Below, piece by piece: positions 26,833-35,170 of a stretch of DNA of 64,000 bases (positions are counted from its first letter, which is position 1; every line of letters starts with the position of its first letter). Below the pieces are notes generated by a model. The model was given only the letters and a program-made list of their open reading frames with translations. It was not told the origin of the DNA and did not search any database. The stretch is from CAIKMD01 sp035552195 (lineage in GTDB: Bacteria > Pseudomonadota > Alphaproteobacteria > ATCC43930 > CGMCC-115725). The DNA lies in NCBI GenBank assembly GCA_035552195.1, contig DASZLU010000110.1:1-64000 (forward strand). The letters are read 5' to 3'. The position numbers and the translations under genes were made by a program.

Positions 26833-27873
26833 TCAGTACATGCTGATCAGAACAGACTTCAACGTTTTCATTTCCTCAAGCGCACGTCCGGTGCCGAGCG
26901 CCACGCAGGACAGTGGATCGTCGGCGATCGACACCGGCAGACCGGTCGCATGGCGCAGGACGTAATCGAGATTACCGAGCAGCGCGCCGCCGCCGGTCAA
27001 CACAATGCCCTTGTCAACGATATCGGCCGCGAGCTCGGGCGCCGTGTGCTCGAGCGCGACCTTCACCGCCTCGACGATGGCGCCGACCGGCTCGGCGAGG
27101 CTTTCGGCGATCTGGCGCTCGCTGATGACGATTTCCTTGGGCACGCCGTTCATCAGGTCTCGGCCCTTGATTTCCATGACGCGGCCCTCGCCCTCTTCGG
27201 GCATGCAGGCCGAGCCGATTTCCTTCTTGATGCGCTCGGCCGACGATTCGCCGACCAGAAGGTTATGGTTGCGGCGGATATAGGCGATGATCGCCTCGTC
27301 CATCTTGTCGCCGCCGACACGCACCGAGCGCGAATAGACGATGCCGCCGAGCGACAATACCGCGACCTCGGTCGTGCCACCGCCGATATCGACAACCATC
27401 GACCCGGTCGGCTCGGTCACCGGCAGGCCGGCGCCGATCGCCGCCGCCATCGGCTCCTCGATGAGAAACACGCGGCGCGCGCCGGCGCTTTCGGCCGATT
27501 CCTGAATTGCGCGGCGCTCGACGGCGGTCGAGCCCGACGGCACACAGACGATGATTTGCGGATTGGCGAAGCTGCGACGATTGTGAACTTTGCGGATGAA
27601 ATGCTTGATCATCTCTTCCGCGACCTCGAAATCGGCGATGACTCCGTCGCGCAGCGGACGGATCGCCATGATGTTGCCCGGGGTGCGGCCCAGCATCATC
27701 TTGGCCTCGTCGCCGACCGCCAGAACCTGCTTGCGCCCTTTGACGCTCGCGATCGCGACGACCGACGGCTCATTGAGGACGATGCCGCGCCCCTTCACAT
27801 AGACGAGGGTATTCGCCGTCCCCAGATCGATCGCCATGTCGGCGGAGAGAATACCCAGTAGATTTCCGAACAT
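26833..27873 (-). CDS. mreB: Actin-like cell-shape protein MreB
   Basis: Cytoplasmic actin homologue of 346 residues that orients lateral wall synthesis. Phosphate-binding loop 1 (AIDLGTANTLVYVKGRGIV), MVVDIGGGTTEVAVLSLGG and the adenosine motif VLTGGGALLGNLD are intact. ATG at 27873 (MFGNLLGILSADMAIDLG) matches the usual MreB N-terminus including the amphipathic helix. The upstream 20 codons of the open frame were excluded. It is the first gene of the operon mreB-mreC-mreD-mrdA-rodA-cupin. Confidence 0.97.
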   Translation of the reverse strand: MFGNLLGILSADMAIDLGTANTLVYVKGRGIVLNEPSVVAIASVKGRKQVLAVGDEAKMMLGRTPGNIMAIRPLRDGVIADFEVAEEMIKHFIRKVHNRRSFANPQIIVCVPSGSTAVERRAIQESAESAGARRVFLIEEPMAAAIGAGLPVTEPTGSMVVDIGGGTTEVAVLSLGGIVYSRSVRVGGDKMDEAIIAYIRRNHNLLVGESSAERIKKEIGSACMPEEGEGRVMEIKGRDLMNGVPKEIVISERQIAESLAEPVGAIVEAVKVALEHTAPELAADIVDKGIVLTGGGALLGNLDYVLRHATGLPVSIADDPLSCVALGTGRALEEMKTLKSVLISMY

Positions 27874-27949
27874 CAGTTCCCAATTACCCCCGCCGCTAGG
27901 AAAACGCCGGCGGCGGTCCGGCGGGACCGCCACGCGCGTGCTTGCCGCA

Positions 27950-29551
27950 TCAAGCCGTCATTGCGGCGGGCGCCGTCTTCGCCCGTTTGACCATGAGCTT
28001 ATTGAGCGCGTGGATGTACGCTCGCGCCGAAGCGACCATCGTATCCGGCTCTGCGCCCTGACCGTTCACGGTCTTGCCGTCTTCCTCAAGGCGCACGGTA
28101 ACCTCTGCTTGCGCGTCGGTGCCATGCGTAACTGCACTTACCTGGTAGAGCAGCAATTTCGCCTCGTGCGGCACCAGCGCCTTGATGGCGTTGAAGGTGG
28201 CGTCGACCGGGCCGTTGCCCTGCGTCATCGCCGTGACCTTCTTGCCGTCGATCTCGAGCTCGAGCGTGGCCGTCTGCGGCCCGCGCGAGCCGGCGATCAC
28301 CTGCAACGAAACGAACTTGATCAGCTCGGCCTCGTGCTGGATCTCGTCGTCGATCAAAGCGACGATATCCTCGTCGTAGACGTCCTTCTTGCGATCGGCG
28401 AGATCCTTGAAGCGCTTGAACGCCTCGTTCATCGCGTTGTCGCCAATCTCGAAGCCCAACTCCTTGAGCTTGGCCTTGAAGGCGTGGCGACCGGAATGCT
28501 TACCCATCACCAAGGTGGATTTTCCGAGACCCACCGAGTCGGGCGTCATGATCTCGTAAGTGCCGGCATGTTTCAGCATGCCGTCCTGGTGGATACCGCT
28601 CTCATGCGCGAAAGCGTTGGCGCCGACGATCGCCTTGTTCGGCTGCACGACGAAGCCGGTGATCGCCGAGACCAGTCGCGAGGCACGGGTGATGTATTCC
28701 GATTTGACGCTGGTCGTGAACGGCATGCGGTCTTGGCGCGTCTTCAGCGCCATGACGATTTCTTCCATCGCCGCGTTGCCGGCACGCTCGCCCAGCCCGT
28801 TGACGGTGCATTCGATCTGTCGCGCGCCTGCCCCGACCGCCGCCAGCGAATTGGCAACCGCCAGACCAAGATCGTTATGGCAATGCACCGAGATCACGGC
28901 CTTGTCGATGTTCGGCACGCGGTTGACGACCATGCCGATCAGCGCCGCGAACTCTTCCGGCACGGCGTAGCCGACCGTATCCGGAATGTTGATCGTCCGG
29001 GCTCCGGCCTTGATCGCCGCCTCGACCGTGCGGCAGAGGAAATCGTGCTCGGTGCGCGAGCCATCCTCGCAAGACCACTCGACGTCGTCGCAGAGCTTAC
29101 GCGCCAGGGTGACGCTGTCGATTACCGCCTGGTAGACCTGCTCCGGCGCCATCTGCAGCTTGTATTTCATGTGCAGCGGCGAGGTCGAAATGAAGGTGTG
29201 GATGCGCGGGTGTTTCGCATGCTGCACCGCTTCCCAGCAACGCTCGATATCGGCGCGGCCGGCGCGCGAGAGTCCGCAGACGCTCGAGTCGGTGACCTGC
29301 TTGGCGATCTCGCGGACAGCCTCAAAATCGCCGTTCGAGGCGATCGGGAAGCCCGCTTCGATCACGTCGACGCCCATCTCCTCGAGGAGCAACGCGATCT
29401 TGATCTTTTCCTGCAGGTTCATCGACGCGCCCGGCGATTGCTCGCCGTCACGCAACGTAGTGTCGAAAATGATGACGCGCGAAGACGCGAGGGCTTGGGC
29501 TTTGGTATTGGCGCCGCCGGTCTTGGCGGGGCTGGATTCATGGGCGCTCAT
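27950..29551 (-). CDS. leuA: 2-isopropylmalate synthase
   Basis: First committed enzyme of leucine synthesis: acetyl-CoA plus 2-oxoisovalerate to 2-isopropylmalate. The 533 residues comprise a TIM barrel starting IIFDTTLRDGEQSPGASMN with the metal-binding Asp, the SVHCHNDLG metal-binding His pair and NGLGERAGNA, then the C-terminal LeuA dimer domain (about 400-520), which binds leucine for feedback inhibition. It is separated by 76 bp from mreB and preceded by a 412-bp leader region that carries a short open frame. The grouping with ilvC-ilvH-ilvB gives a branched-chain amino acid block, all on the minus strand. Confidence 0.96.
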   Translation of the reverse strand: MSAHESSPAKTGGANTKAQALASSRVIIFDTTLRDGEQSPGASMNLQEKIKIALLLEEMGVDVIEAGFPIASNGDFEAVREIAKQVTDSSVCGLSRAGRADIERCWEAVQHAKHPRIHTFISTSPLHMKYKLQMAPEQVYQAVIDSVTLARKLCDDVEWSCEDGSRTEHDFLCRTVEAAIKAGARTINIPDTVGYAVPEEFAALIGMVVNRVPNIDKAVISVHCHNDLGLAVANSLAAVGAGARQIECTVNGLGERAGNAAMEEIVMALKTRQDRMPFTTSVKSEYITRASRLVSAITGFVVQPNKAIVGANAFAHESGIHQDGMLKHAGTYEIMTPDSVGLGKSTLVMGKHSGRHAFKAKLKELGFEIGDNAMNEAFKRFKDLADRKKDVYDEDIVALIDDEIQHEAELIKFVSLQVIAGSRGPQTATLELEIDGKKVTAMTQGNGPVDATFNAIKALVPHEAKLLLYQVSAVTHGTDAQAEVTVRLEEDGKTVNGQGAEPDTMVASARAYIHALNKLMVKRAKTAPAAMTA

Positions 29552-29635
29552 AGGCGCGGTTCCTCTGATCTGGAAAACAAGGGTAGGCCGCGAACCGTAA
29601 CCCCCAAGCGCGAATAAGGCCGAGAATCCTCGCGC

Positions 29636-29776
29636 TCAGGGGCGGCTAAGTCGAAGCGACCGGCCCCTGTTCCACAGCAGGTTACGCACCGTTCCCTGGT
29701 TCGCCCTGACACGGGCGCGCGCGGCCGAGCGCATCTGCGCCAGGCTGCTGCTTCCCGATGTCAAAATTGCGACCAT
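29636..29776 (-). CDS. Candidate 46-codon leader ORF upstream of leuA
   Basis: A short frame (MVAILTSGSSSLAQMRSA and onward, ending LRLSRP) begins at ATG 29776 with GAGG about 8 bp upstream, and ends 84 bp before the leuA start. It contains a Leu-Leu-Trp cluster but no run of leucines, so it does not look like a classical leu leader peptide. A 7-bp inverted repeat AGCGCGA/TCGCGCT (29607-29613 and 29630-29636) begins at its stop codon. It may be a regulatory upstream ORF or chance. Confidence 0.3.
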   Translation of the reverse strand: MVAILTSGSSSLAQMRSAARARVRANQGTVRNLLWNRGRSLRLSRP

Positions 29777-29804
29777 CAAACCCTCGTCACCTGCGCCGAC
29801 GTCC

Positions 29805-29843
29805 GGTAAGGAAAATTCATACTGGTTTACAATTCCTTACCAA
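29805..29843 (-). promoter_or_regulatory. Candidate leuA promoter with a 9-bp inverted repeat
   Basis: On the minus strand -35 TTGGTA (29838-29843), a 16-bp spacer and -10 TATGAA (29816-29821) lie about 265 bp before leuA. A perfect inverted repeat GGTAAGGAA/TTCCTTACC (29805-29813 and 29833-29841) brackets the -10 box and overlaps the -35 box, as an operator would. Which regulator binds is unknown. This and the 46-codon frame are the only structures I see in the 412-bp leuA-ilvC gap. Confidence 0.4.
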
Positions 29844-29963
29844 CCCTACCGGACGAAGAAAATTTACCATACCAATTATGTCTATCTCGTTTACGGCGCC
29901 TATCGCAACATTTCTCTCGCGTTTCCGCGCGTTGGGTGACCGGTTTGATGGCCGCCCGGAGGA

Positions 29964-30983
29964 TCAGTTCTTCGATTTATCCACAAGCCGGTTCTGGGCG
30001 ATCCAGGGCATCATCGCTCGGAGCTTGGCGCCGATCTGCTCGATCGGATGCTCGGCACCGCGGCGGCGCATGGCCTTGAAGCTGGCCTGGCCGGCAGCGT
30101 TTTCAAGCACCCAATCCCGGGCGAAACGGCCGGACTGGATGTCGTCGAGGATTTTCTTCATCTCGGCCTTGGTCTCGGGGGTGATGACCCGAGGGCCGCG
30201 GGTGTAGTCGCCGTATTCGGCCGTGTTGGAGATCGAGTACCGCATGTTGGCGATACCGCCCTCATACATGAGGTCGACGATCAGCTTCACCTCGTGCATG
30301 CACTCGAAATAGGCCATCTCGGGGGCGTAGCCGGCCTCGGTCAGGGTCTCGAAGCCAGCCATGATGAGGGCCGAGAGACCGCCGCACAACACCGCCTGCT
30401 CGCCGAAGAGATCGGTTTCGCATTCCTCCTTGAAAGTCGTCTCGATGACGCCCGCGCGGCCGCCGCCGATGGCCGACGCGTAGGAGAGCGCGATCTCGAG
30501 CGCATTGCCCGACGGATTCTGCTCGACGGCGACCAGGCACGGCACGCCGCCGCCCTTCAGGTATTCCGAGCGCACGGTGTGGCCCGGACCTTTCGGGGCG
30601 ATCATGAACACATCCATGTCGGCGCGCGGCTCGATCAGCTTGAAGTGGATATTAAGGCCGTGCGCAAAAGCGAGCGCCGTATCCGGGCGCATGTTCGGCT
30701 TCAGATCGTCCATATAGAGCTTCGCCTGCAGCTCGTCGGGCGTCAGCACCATGACGACGTCCGCCCATTTGGCGCCTTCCGCCGGCGACATCACCTGGAA
30801 CTTCGCACCTTCGGCCTTCGCCGCGGTGGCCGAGCCCGGACGCAGCGCAATGCGCACGTCTTTGACGCCACTGTCGCGCAAGTTCATCGCATGCGCATGG
30901 CCTTGGCTGCCATAGCCGACCACGAGCACCTTCTTGCTCTTGATCAGATTGACGTCGGCATCACGATCGTAATAGACGCGCAT
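29964..30983 (-). CDS. ilvC: Ketol-acid reductoisomerase (class I)
   Basis: Converts acetolactate and acetohydroxybutyrate to dihydroxy acids using NADPH and magnesium. The 339-residue length is that of the short class I enzyme. The nucleotide motif is VLVVGYGSQGHAHAMNL (about 18-34), followed by RPGSATAAKAEG. The catalytic domain has KGPGHTVRSEY, ETDLFGEQAVLCGG with metal-binding Asp/Glu, and YFECMHEVKLIVDLMYEGG. It lies 44 bp downstream of ilvH and probably belongs to one operon ilvB-ilvH-ilvC. Confidence 0.97.
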   Translation of the reverse strand: MRVYYDRDADVNLIKSKKVLVVGYGSQGHAHAMNLRDSGVKDVRIALRPGSATAAKAEGAKFQVMSPAEGAKWADVVMVLTPDELQAKLYMDDLKPNMRPDTALAFAHGLNIHFKLIEPRADMDVFMIAPKGPGHTVRSEYLKGGGVPCLVAVEQNPSGNALEIALSYASAIGGGRAGVIETTFKEECETDLFGEQAVLCGGLSALIMAGFETLTEAGYAPEMAYFECMHEVKLIVDLMYEGGIANMRYSISNTAEYGDYTRGPRVITPETKAEMKKILDDIQSGRFARDWVLENAAGQASFKAMRRRGAEHPIEQIGAKLRAMMPWIAQNRLVDKSKN

Positions 30984-31027
30984 CGAATTTCCCTCTTGGC
31001 GTAAAAGCGCCGGTTAGAATTTGCCCA

Positions 31028-31531
31028 CTAAAACTTAGCAGCGCCGCGCGAAATCGCGACAACGCCGGTGCGTGAAATGTCCACGAGGCCCAGCGGCTTC
31101 ATTAGCTTGATGAAAGCATCGAGCTTTTCGGCCGAGCCGGTGATCTCGAAAACGAAGCTCTCGATCGTCGAATCGACCACCCGGGCCCGGAAGATATCGG
31201 CTAGGCGCAGCGATTCAATCCGCTTTTCGCCGGTACCAGCCATCTTCACCAGGAGGAGCTCGCGCTCGACCGCGGGGCCATCTTCGGTCAGATCGTGGAC
31301 GACGCGCACCGGCACGAGGCGCGAGAGTTGCGCCTTGATCTGCTCGATGATCATATCCGTGCCGGTAGTGACGACGGTGATGCGCGACAGCGCTTCTTCG
31401 GCATCGACCTCGGCGACGGTGAGGCTCTCGATGTTGTAGCCGCGCCCCGAGAACAGGCCGATGACGCGCGCCAGTACACCCGGCTCGTTGTCGACCAGCA
31501 CCGCAATCGTATGACGTTCGATCTCGCTCAC
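31028..31531 (-). CDS. ilvH: Acetolactate synthase small (regulatory) subunit
   Basis: Regulatory partner of the large subunit, 167 residues. An N-terminal ACT domain (HTIAVLVDNEPGVLARVIGL and FSGRGYNIESLTV) binds valine for feedback inhibition, and a C-terminal ALS_ss domain follows (LVKMAGTGEKR onward). It uses a GTG start at 31531, 35 bp after the ilvB stop. Its length suits the 160-170-residue IlvH/IlvN class. Confidence 0.96.
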   Translation of the reverse strand: MSEIERHTIAVLVDNEPGVLARVIGLFSGRGYNIESLTVAEVDAEEALSRITVVTTGTDMIIEQIKAQLSRLVPVRVVHDLTEDGPAVERELLLVKMAGTGEKRIESLRLADIFRARVVDSTIESFVFEITGSAEKLDAFIKLMKPLGLVDISRTGVVAISRGAAKF

Positions 31532-31566
31532 AATCCTGTCTCCGTATCTTGGGTTGGCCCTCGTGC

Positions 31567-33333
31567 TTAGACGAGAACCATGCCCTCTTCGGAGATCGGA
31601 CTCGCGCCCTTCTTGTCGTCGAGCCCGAGAATCATCTCGTTATGCGCGGCGCCCGAGGGAATCATCGGGAAGCAATTCTCCGACTGGTCGGTCTCGACAT
31701 CGACGATCACCGGCCCCGGGATGGCGATCATCTCCTTGATCACGCTGTCGAGCTCCGACGGCTTCGTCGCGCGCAGACCCTTGGCTCCGAAAGCTTCGGC
31801 GAGCTTCACGAAATCGGGAAGCGACGAGCTGTAGCTTTCGGAATAACGCCCGCCATGAAGCAGTTCCTGCCACTGGCGGATCATGCCCATGTATTGATTG
31901 TTGATGATGAACACCTTGACCGGCAGCCGGTATTGCACGGCGGTCGACATCTCCTGGATATTCATCATGATCGAGGCTTCGCCAGCGATATCGACGACGA
32001 GCGCCTCGGGATGCGCGATTTGCACGCCGACCGCGGCCGGCAGCCCATAACCCATCGTGCCAAGCCCGCCCGATGTCATCCAGCGGAACGGCTTCTCGAA
32101 TTTGAAGAGCTGCGCCGCCCACATCTGATGCTGGCCGACTTCGGTCGTGATGTAGGTATCGCGATCGGCGGTCAGCGCGTGCAACCGATCGATCGCATAT
32201 TGCGGCTTGATGATCTTGTCGTCCTGCTCGTAATGCAGGCAGTCGCGCTTGCGCCAGGCCTCGATCTGCTTCCACCACTTACCGAGCGCGGCGTGATCGG
32301 GCGCGAAACGCTTGGCCTTGAGCGCCGCGATCAGCGCTTCGAGCACTTTGGCGCAATCGCCGACCACCGGGATATCGACGCGGATGTTCTTGTTGATATT
32401 CGACGGGTCGATGTCGATGTGGATCTTCTTCGAGCCTGGCGAGAATTTCGCGACATTGCCGGTCACGCGATCGTCGAAGCGCGCGCCGACATTGATCATC
32501 ACGTCGCAATCATGCATCGCAAGATTGGCCTCGTAGGTGCCGTGCATGCCGACGAGGCCGAGATAGCGTCTATCGGCCGCCGGGAAAGCGCCCAAACCCA
32601 TCAAGGTCAGCGTGCAGGGATAGCCGGTCATCTCGACCAACTCGCCGAAGAGCTTCACGGCGTGCGGACCTGAATTGATGATGCCGCCGCCGGCATAGAA
32701 AAGCGGGCGCTTGGCGTTGGCAATTAACTCGGCCGCGGCGGCGATCTTCGCCGGATCGGGATCGGTCTGCGGGCGATAGGATTTGCGCTGTGAAATCGTC
32801 TCGGGGGCGCGGTAGTTGCCGGTCGCGAAGAGCACGTCCTTGGGCAGATCAACCACGACCGGGCCCGGCCGGCCGCTGCGCGCGACATAGAACGCTTCGT
32901 GCAGGGTCTTCGCCAGATCGGCGACGTCCTTCACCAGGTAATTATGCTTGGTGCACGGCCGGGTGATCCCGGTGGTGTCAGCCTCCTGGAACGCGTCGTT
33001 GCCGATCAGATGGGTCGGAACCTGGCCGGTCAGGCAGACGATCGGCACCGAATCCATCAGCGCGTCGGTCAGGCCGGTAACCGCGTTCGTCGCGCCGGGG
33101 CCGCTGGTGACGAGCACGACGCCGACTTTGCCAGTCGAGCGGGCATAGCCTTCGGCGGCATGGACCGCGCCCTGCTCATGCCGCACCAGCACATGGCGCA
33201 GCCGGTTCTGCATAAAAAGCGCGTCGTAGATCGGCAGGACAGCGCCGCCCGGATAGCCGAATACGACATCAACGCCCTGGTCGCCCAGCGCTTTGATGAC
33301 CATTTCGGCCCCGTTCATCTGTTCCGCCGTCAT
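31567..33333 (-). CDS. ilvB: Acetolactate synthase large (catalytic) subunit
   Basis: Thiamine-diphosphate enzyme of 588 residues that makes acetolactate from pyruvate. Visible are the N-terminal VFGYPGGAVLPIYDAL with VRHEQGAVHAAEGYAR (the activating Glu), the central FAD-binding domain (about 195-330), and the C-terminal TPP domain with GGLGTMGYGLPAAVG and AGEASIMMNIQEMS. The usual GDG metal-binding motif reads GEA here, a conservative change I recall from other alphaproteobacterial enzymes. It is first in the ilvB-ilvH-ilvC order, with a good promoter about 55 bp upstream. Confidence 0.96.
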   Translation of the reverse strand: MTAEQMNGAEMVIKALGDQGVDVVFGYPGGAVLPIYDALFMQNRLRHVLVRHEQGAVHAAEGYARSTGKVGVVLVTSGPGATNAVTGLTDALMDSVPIVCLTGQVPTHLIGNDAFQEADTTGITRPCTKHNYLVKDVADLAKTLHEAFYVARSGRPGPVVVDLPKDVLFATGNYRAPETISQRKSYRPQTDPDPAKIAAAAELIANAKRPLFYAGGGIINSGPHAVKLFGELVEMTGYPCTLTLMGLGAFPAADRRYLGLVGMHGTYEANLAMHDCDVMINVGARFDDRVTGNVAKFSPGSKKIHIDIDPSNINKNIRVDIPVVGDCAKVLEALIAALKAKRFAPDHAALGKWWKQIEAWRKRDCLHYEQDDKIIKPQYAIDRLHALTADRDTYITTEVGQHQMWAAQLFKFEKPFRWMTSGGLGTMGYGLPAAVGVQIAHPEALVVDIAGEASIMMNIQEMSTAVQYRLPVKVFIINNQYMGMIRQWQELLHGGRYSESYSSSLPDFVKLAEAFGAKGLRATKPSELDSVIKEMIAIPGPVIVDVETDQSENCFPMIPSGAAHNEMILGLDDKKGASPISEEGMVLV

Positions 33334-33386
33334 GATTTGCTCCGAAGTGCCGCGGCGGCCACACGATTTCCGCCGGGAAAGCGGGC

Positions 33387-33415
33387 AACCTAATGGCCTA
33401 GCCGCGAGTCGTCAA
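33387..33415 (-). promoter_or_regulatory. Candidate ilvB promoter
   Basis: On the minus strand TTGACG (33410-33415), a 17-bp spacer and TAGGTT (33387-33392) form a sigma-70-type promoter about 55 bp before the ilvB ATG. The -35 box overlaps the end of the upstream gene miaA, whose stop is at 33398-33400. Confidence 0.45.
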
Positions 33416-34354
33416 CAACGAATGACGAATAAATGAAAAAATATCATGTAATAAACTTACCGAATATTTCTCTTTAACCGTCAATCTGCGCAATATTACG
33501 CTATCTTGGAGCCGATTCCGGAACCAGGTGCATTGCCGCTTGGCATATTGGCGGGTCGCTTGTTGCATCGCAGCAATTGCCTCGTCTCGAGAACCGCCTT
33601 TGAGGGCGGCACCGAGTTCGCGCAGCCCGACCGCCTTCATCGCCGGCAGATTCGCATCAAGGCCGCGCGCCAGCAACGCGCGCACCTCATCCTCGGCGCC
33701 GTGCGAGACCATTGCCGTCACCCGAGCATCGCAAGCCCGGTAGAGCCCCCCGCGTTCCGGCAGCAGCACAACCGCCGCAGCGCGCAGATCGGGGCCCGGC
33801 GCCTGCTCGGCCTGCCATTGCGACAGCGACTTCCCGGTCGCGACTGCAACCTCATAAGCGCGTGTCAGCCGCTGCGTGTCGTTGGCGCCGAGCTTTGCAG
33901 CGCTACCCGGATCAAGCGCCGCCAGCCGCTCGCGGAACACGACGCCGCCGAGCTCTGCATGCAACGCCTTCGCTCGCGCGCGCGCGCTCGCCGGGATCGG
34001 CGGCAGCTCGGCAAGACCGTTGAGCAAGGCTTCGAGGTAAAGTCCGGTGCCGCCAACGAGGATCGGCAAGCGCCCGATCGCGCGCGCCGACTCGATTTCC
34101 GCCTTCGCGAGCGCCAGCCAGCGTCCGGCCGAGCAATTCTCCGCTGCATCGATGATGCCGTAAAGGCGGTGCGGCACGCGTGCCATCTCCGCTTCGCTTG
34201 GCCGCGCGCTCAGAACGGCGAGATCACGATAAACCTGCTGGCTGTCGGCATTGATGATCGTGCCGCCGAATTCCTCGGCGAGCGCCAAAGCCAACGCCGA
34301 TTTGCCGCTGGCCGTCGGCCCGGCAACGACGACGATTTCCGGCGTATCTCTCAT
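33398..34354 (-). CDS. miaA: tRNA dimethylallyltransferase MiaA
   Basis: Adds a dimethylallyl group to A37 of tRNAs that read UNN codons. The 318 residues start MRDTPEIVVVAG and carry the P-loop GPTASGKS (about 12-19), the substrate Asp in INADSQQVYRDL, the DAAENCSAGRW loop, and the C-terminal RQYAKRQCTWFRNR tRNA-binding helix. ATG at 34354 was chosen because it starts right at the P-loop domain and overlaps the stop of the hydrolase gene by ATGA, indicating translational coupling. The C-terminal tail is AT-rich and overlaps the ilvB promoter. Confidence 0.95.
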   Translation of the reverse strand: MRDTPEIVVVAGPTASGKSALALALAEEFGGTIINADSQQVYRDLAVLSARPSEAEMARVPHRLYGIIDAAENCSAGRWLALAKAEIESARAIGRLPILVGGTGLYLEALLNGLAELPPIPASARARAKALHAELGGVVFRERLAALDPGSAAKLGANDTQRLTRAYEVAVATGKSLSQWQAEQAPGPDLRAAAVVLLPERGGLYRACDARVTAMVSHGAEDEVRALLARGLDANLPAMKAVGLRELGAALKGGSRDEAIAAMQQATRQYAKRQCTWFRNRLQDSVILRRLTVKEKYSVSLLHDIFSFIRHSLLTTRG

Positions 34355-35079
34355 CGCGATGGGACCGCCGCCAGCCGCGCCGCCAGCACACGCAATGCCG
34401 CAGGATTTTGCCCGATCGACATATGCGGTCCGCCAACTTCCACGATGAAGCAATCGCTATCGGCGCAAAAGCAGCTTTGCCATCCAACGATGCCATCGTC
34501 TTTCGTGTAGATCGCCGTCGACGGTACCGGCAACTTTTGGTTCAAGCGTTGCGGATCGATTTGCTGGCTATGGAACAACGCGGACAATCGAAAGAGACCT
34601 TCGATCGTGCTCGCCGTCGGCAAATGAAAAGGGCTTGCGAGCGTGACCACCTGACGAACTTCGCGCGGCCGGTCATAGGCGAGATCGCGCGCCAACACGC
34701 CGCCGAGGCTGACGCCGACAACGCTGACCGGACCGCTTTGCGCATAGAGTTCGTCGAGACGTGCCCGCACGCCGCGCGCGATGCGATCGGTCGGTCCCCA
34801 ATTGGTGCCGAGTCCCCAACCGACCGCGCGGTAGCCGCAAGCGGTAAGGTAGCGGCACATCGGTCTGGTCAGGAACTCAGCCATGAGGAATGCAGGGATT
34901 ACAAGCACGGCGTGACCATCGCCCGGCGGCAGCTCAGCAGGATCAGGGGGCTGCGAGCGACCGGCAAGAAGCGCCCAGAATTCCTTCGGCAACCTCGCGA
35001 ATGAAGGACGTCGAACGGCGCCGGTGCGATCGAAAAGATCGTTCAACCGCGTCGTTTGCCGCTTTGTCGCCCCTGCCAT
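34351..35079 (-). CDS. Alpha/beta hydrolase, lipase-like
   Basis: Protein of about 242 residues with the nucleophile elbow GVSLGG in a PVSVVGVSLGGVLARDLA context. An oxyanion strand (HAVLVIPAFLMAEFLTRPM), a late Asp (IYTKDDGIVGW) and a terminal His (GGPHMSIGQNP) complete a plausible Ser-Asp-His triad. The pattern resembles small triacylglycerol-lipase-like hydrolases. The substrate is unknown. ATG at 35079 is preferred; Met at 35130 is possible. The gene is divergent from serB and its stop overlaps the miaA start. Confidence 0.75.
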   Translation of the reverse strand: MAGATKRQTTRLNDLFDRTGAVRRPSFARLPKEFWALLAGRSQPPDPAELPPGDGHAVLVIPAFLMAEFLTRPMCRYLTACGYRAVGWGLGTNWGPTDRIARGVRARLDELYAQSGPVSVVGVSLGGVLARDLAYDRPREVRQVVTLASPFHLPTASTIEGLFRLSALFHSQQIDPQRLNQKLPVPSTAIYTKDDGIVGWQSCFCADSDCFIVEVGGPHMSIGQNPAALRVLAARLAAVPSR

Positions 35080-35170
35080 AAAGCCGTTCTGCCACCAGGC
35101 TCCGCGATCAGCAAGCGCCCGCGACATGTCGCTGCTTGCCTTTCCATCCCACTCCGCCAATAAACGCGGC

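Noticed and set aside
27836..29617. Plus-strand frame of 593 codons opposite leuA
   Set aside because: leuA is certain on the minus strand; the plus frame has no domain.
31567..33333. Mutated, inactive acetolactate synthase because the metal motif is GEA rather than GDG
   Set aside because: I recall the same change in other alphaproteobacterial enzymes, and every other motif is intact.
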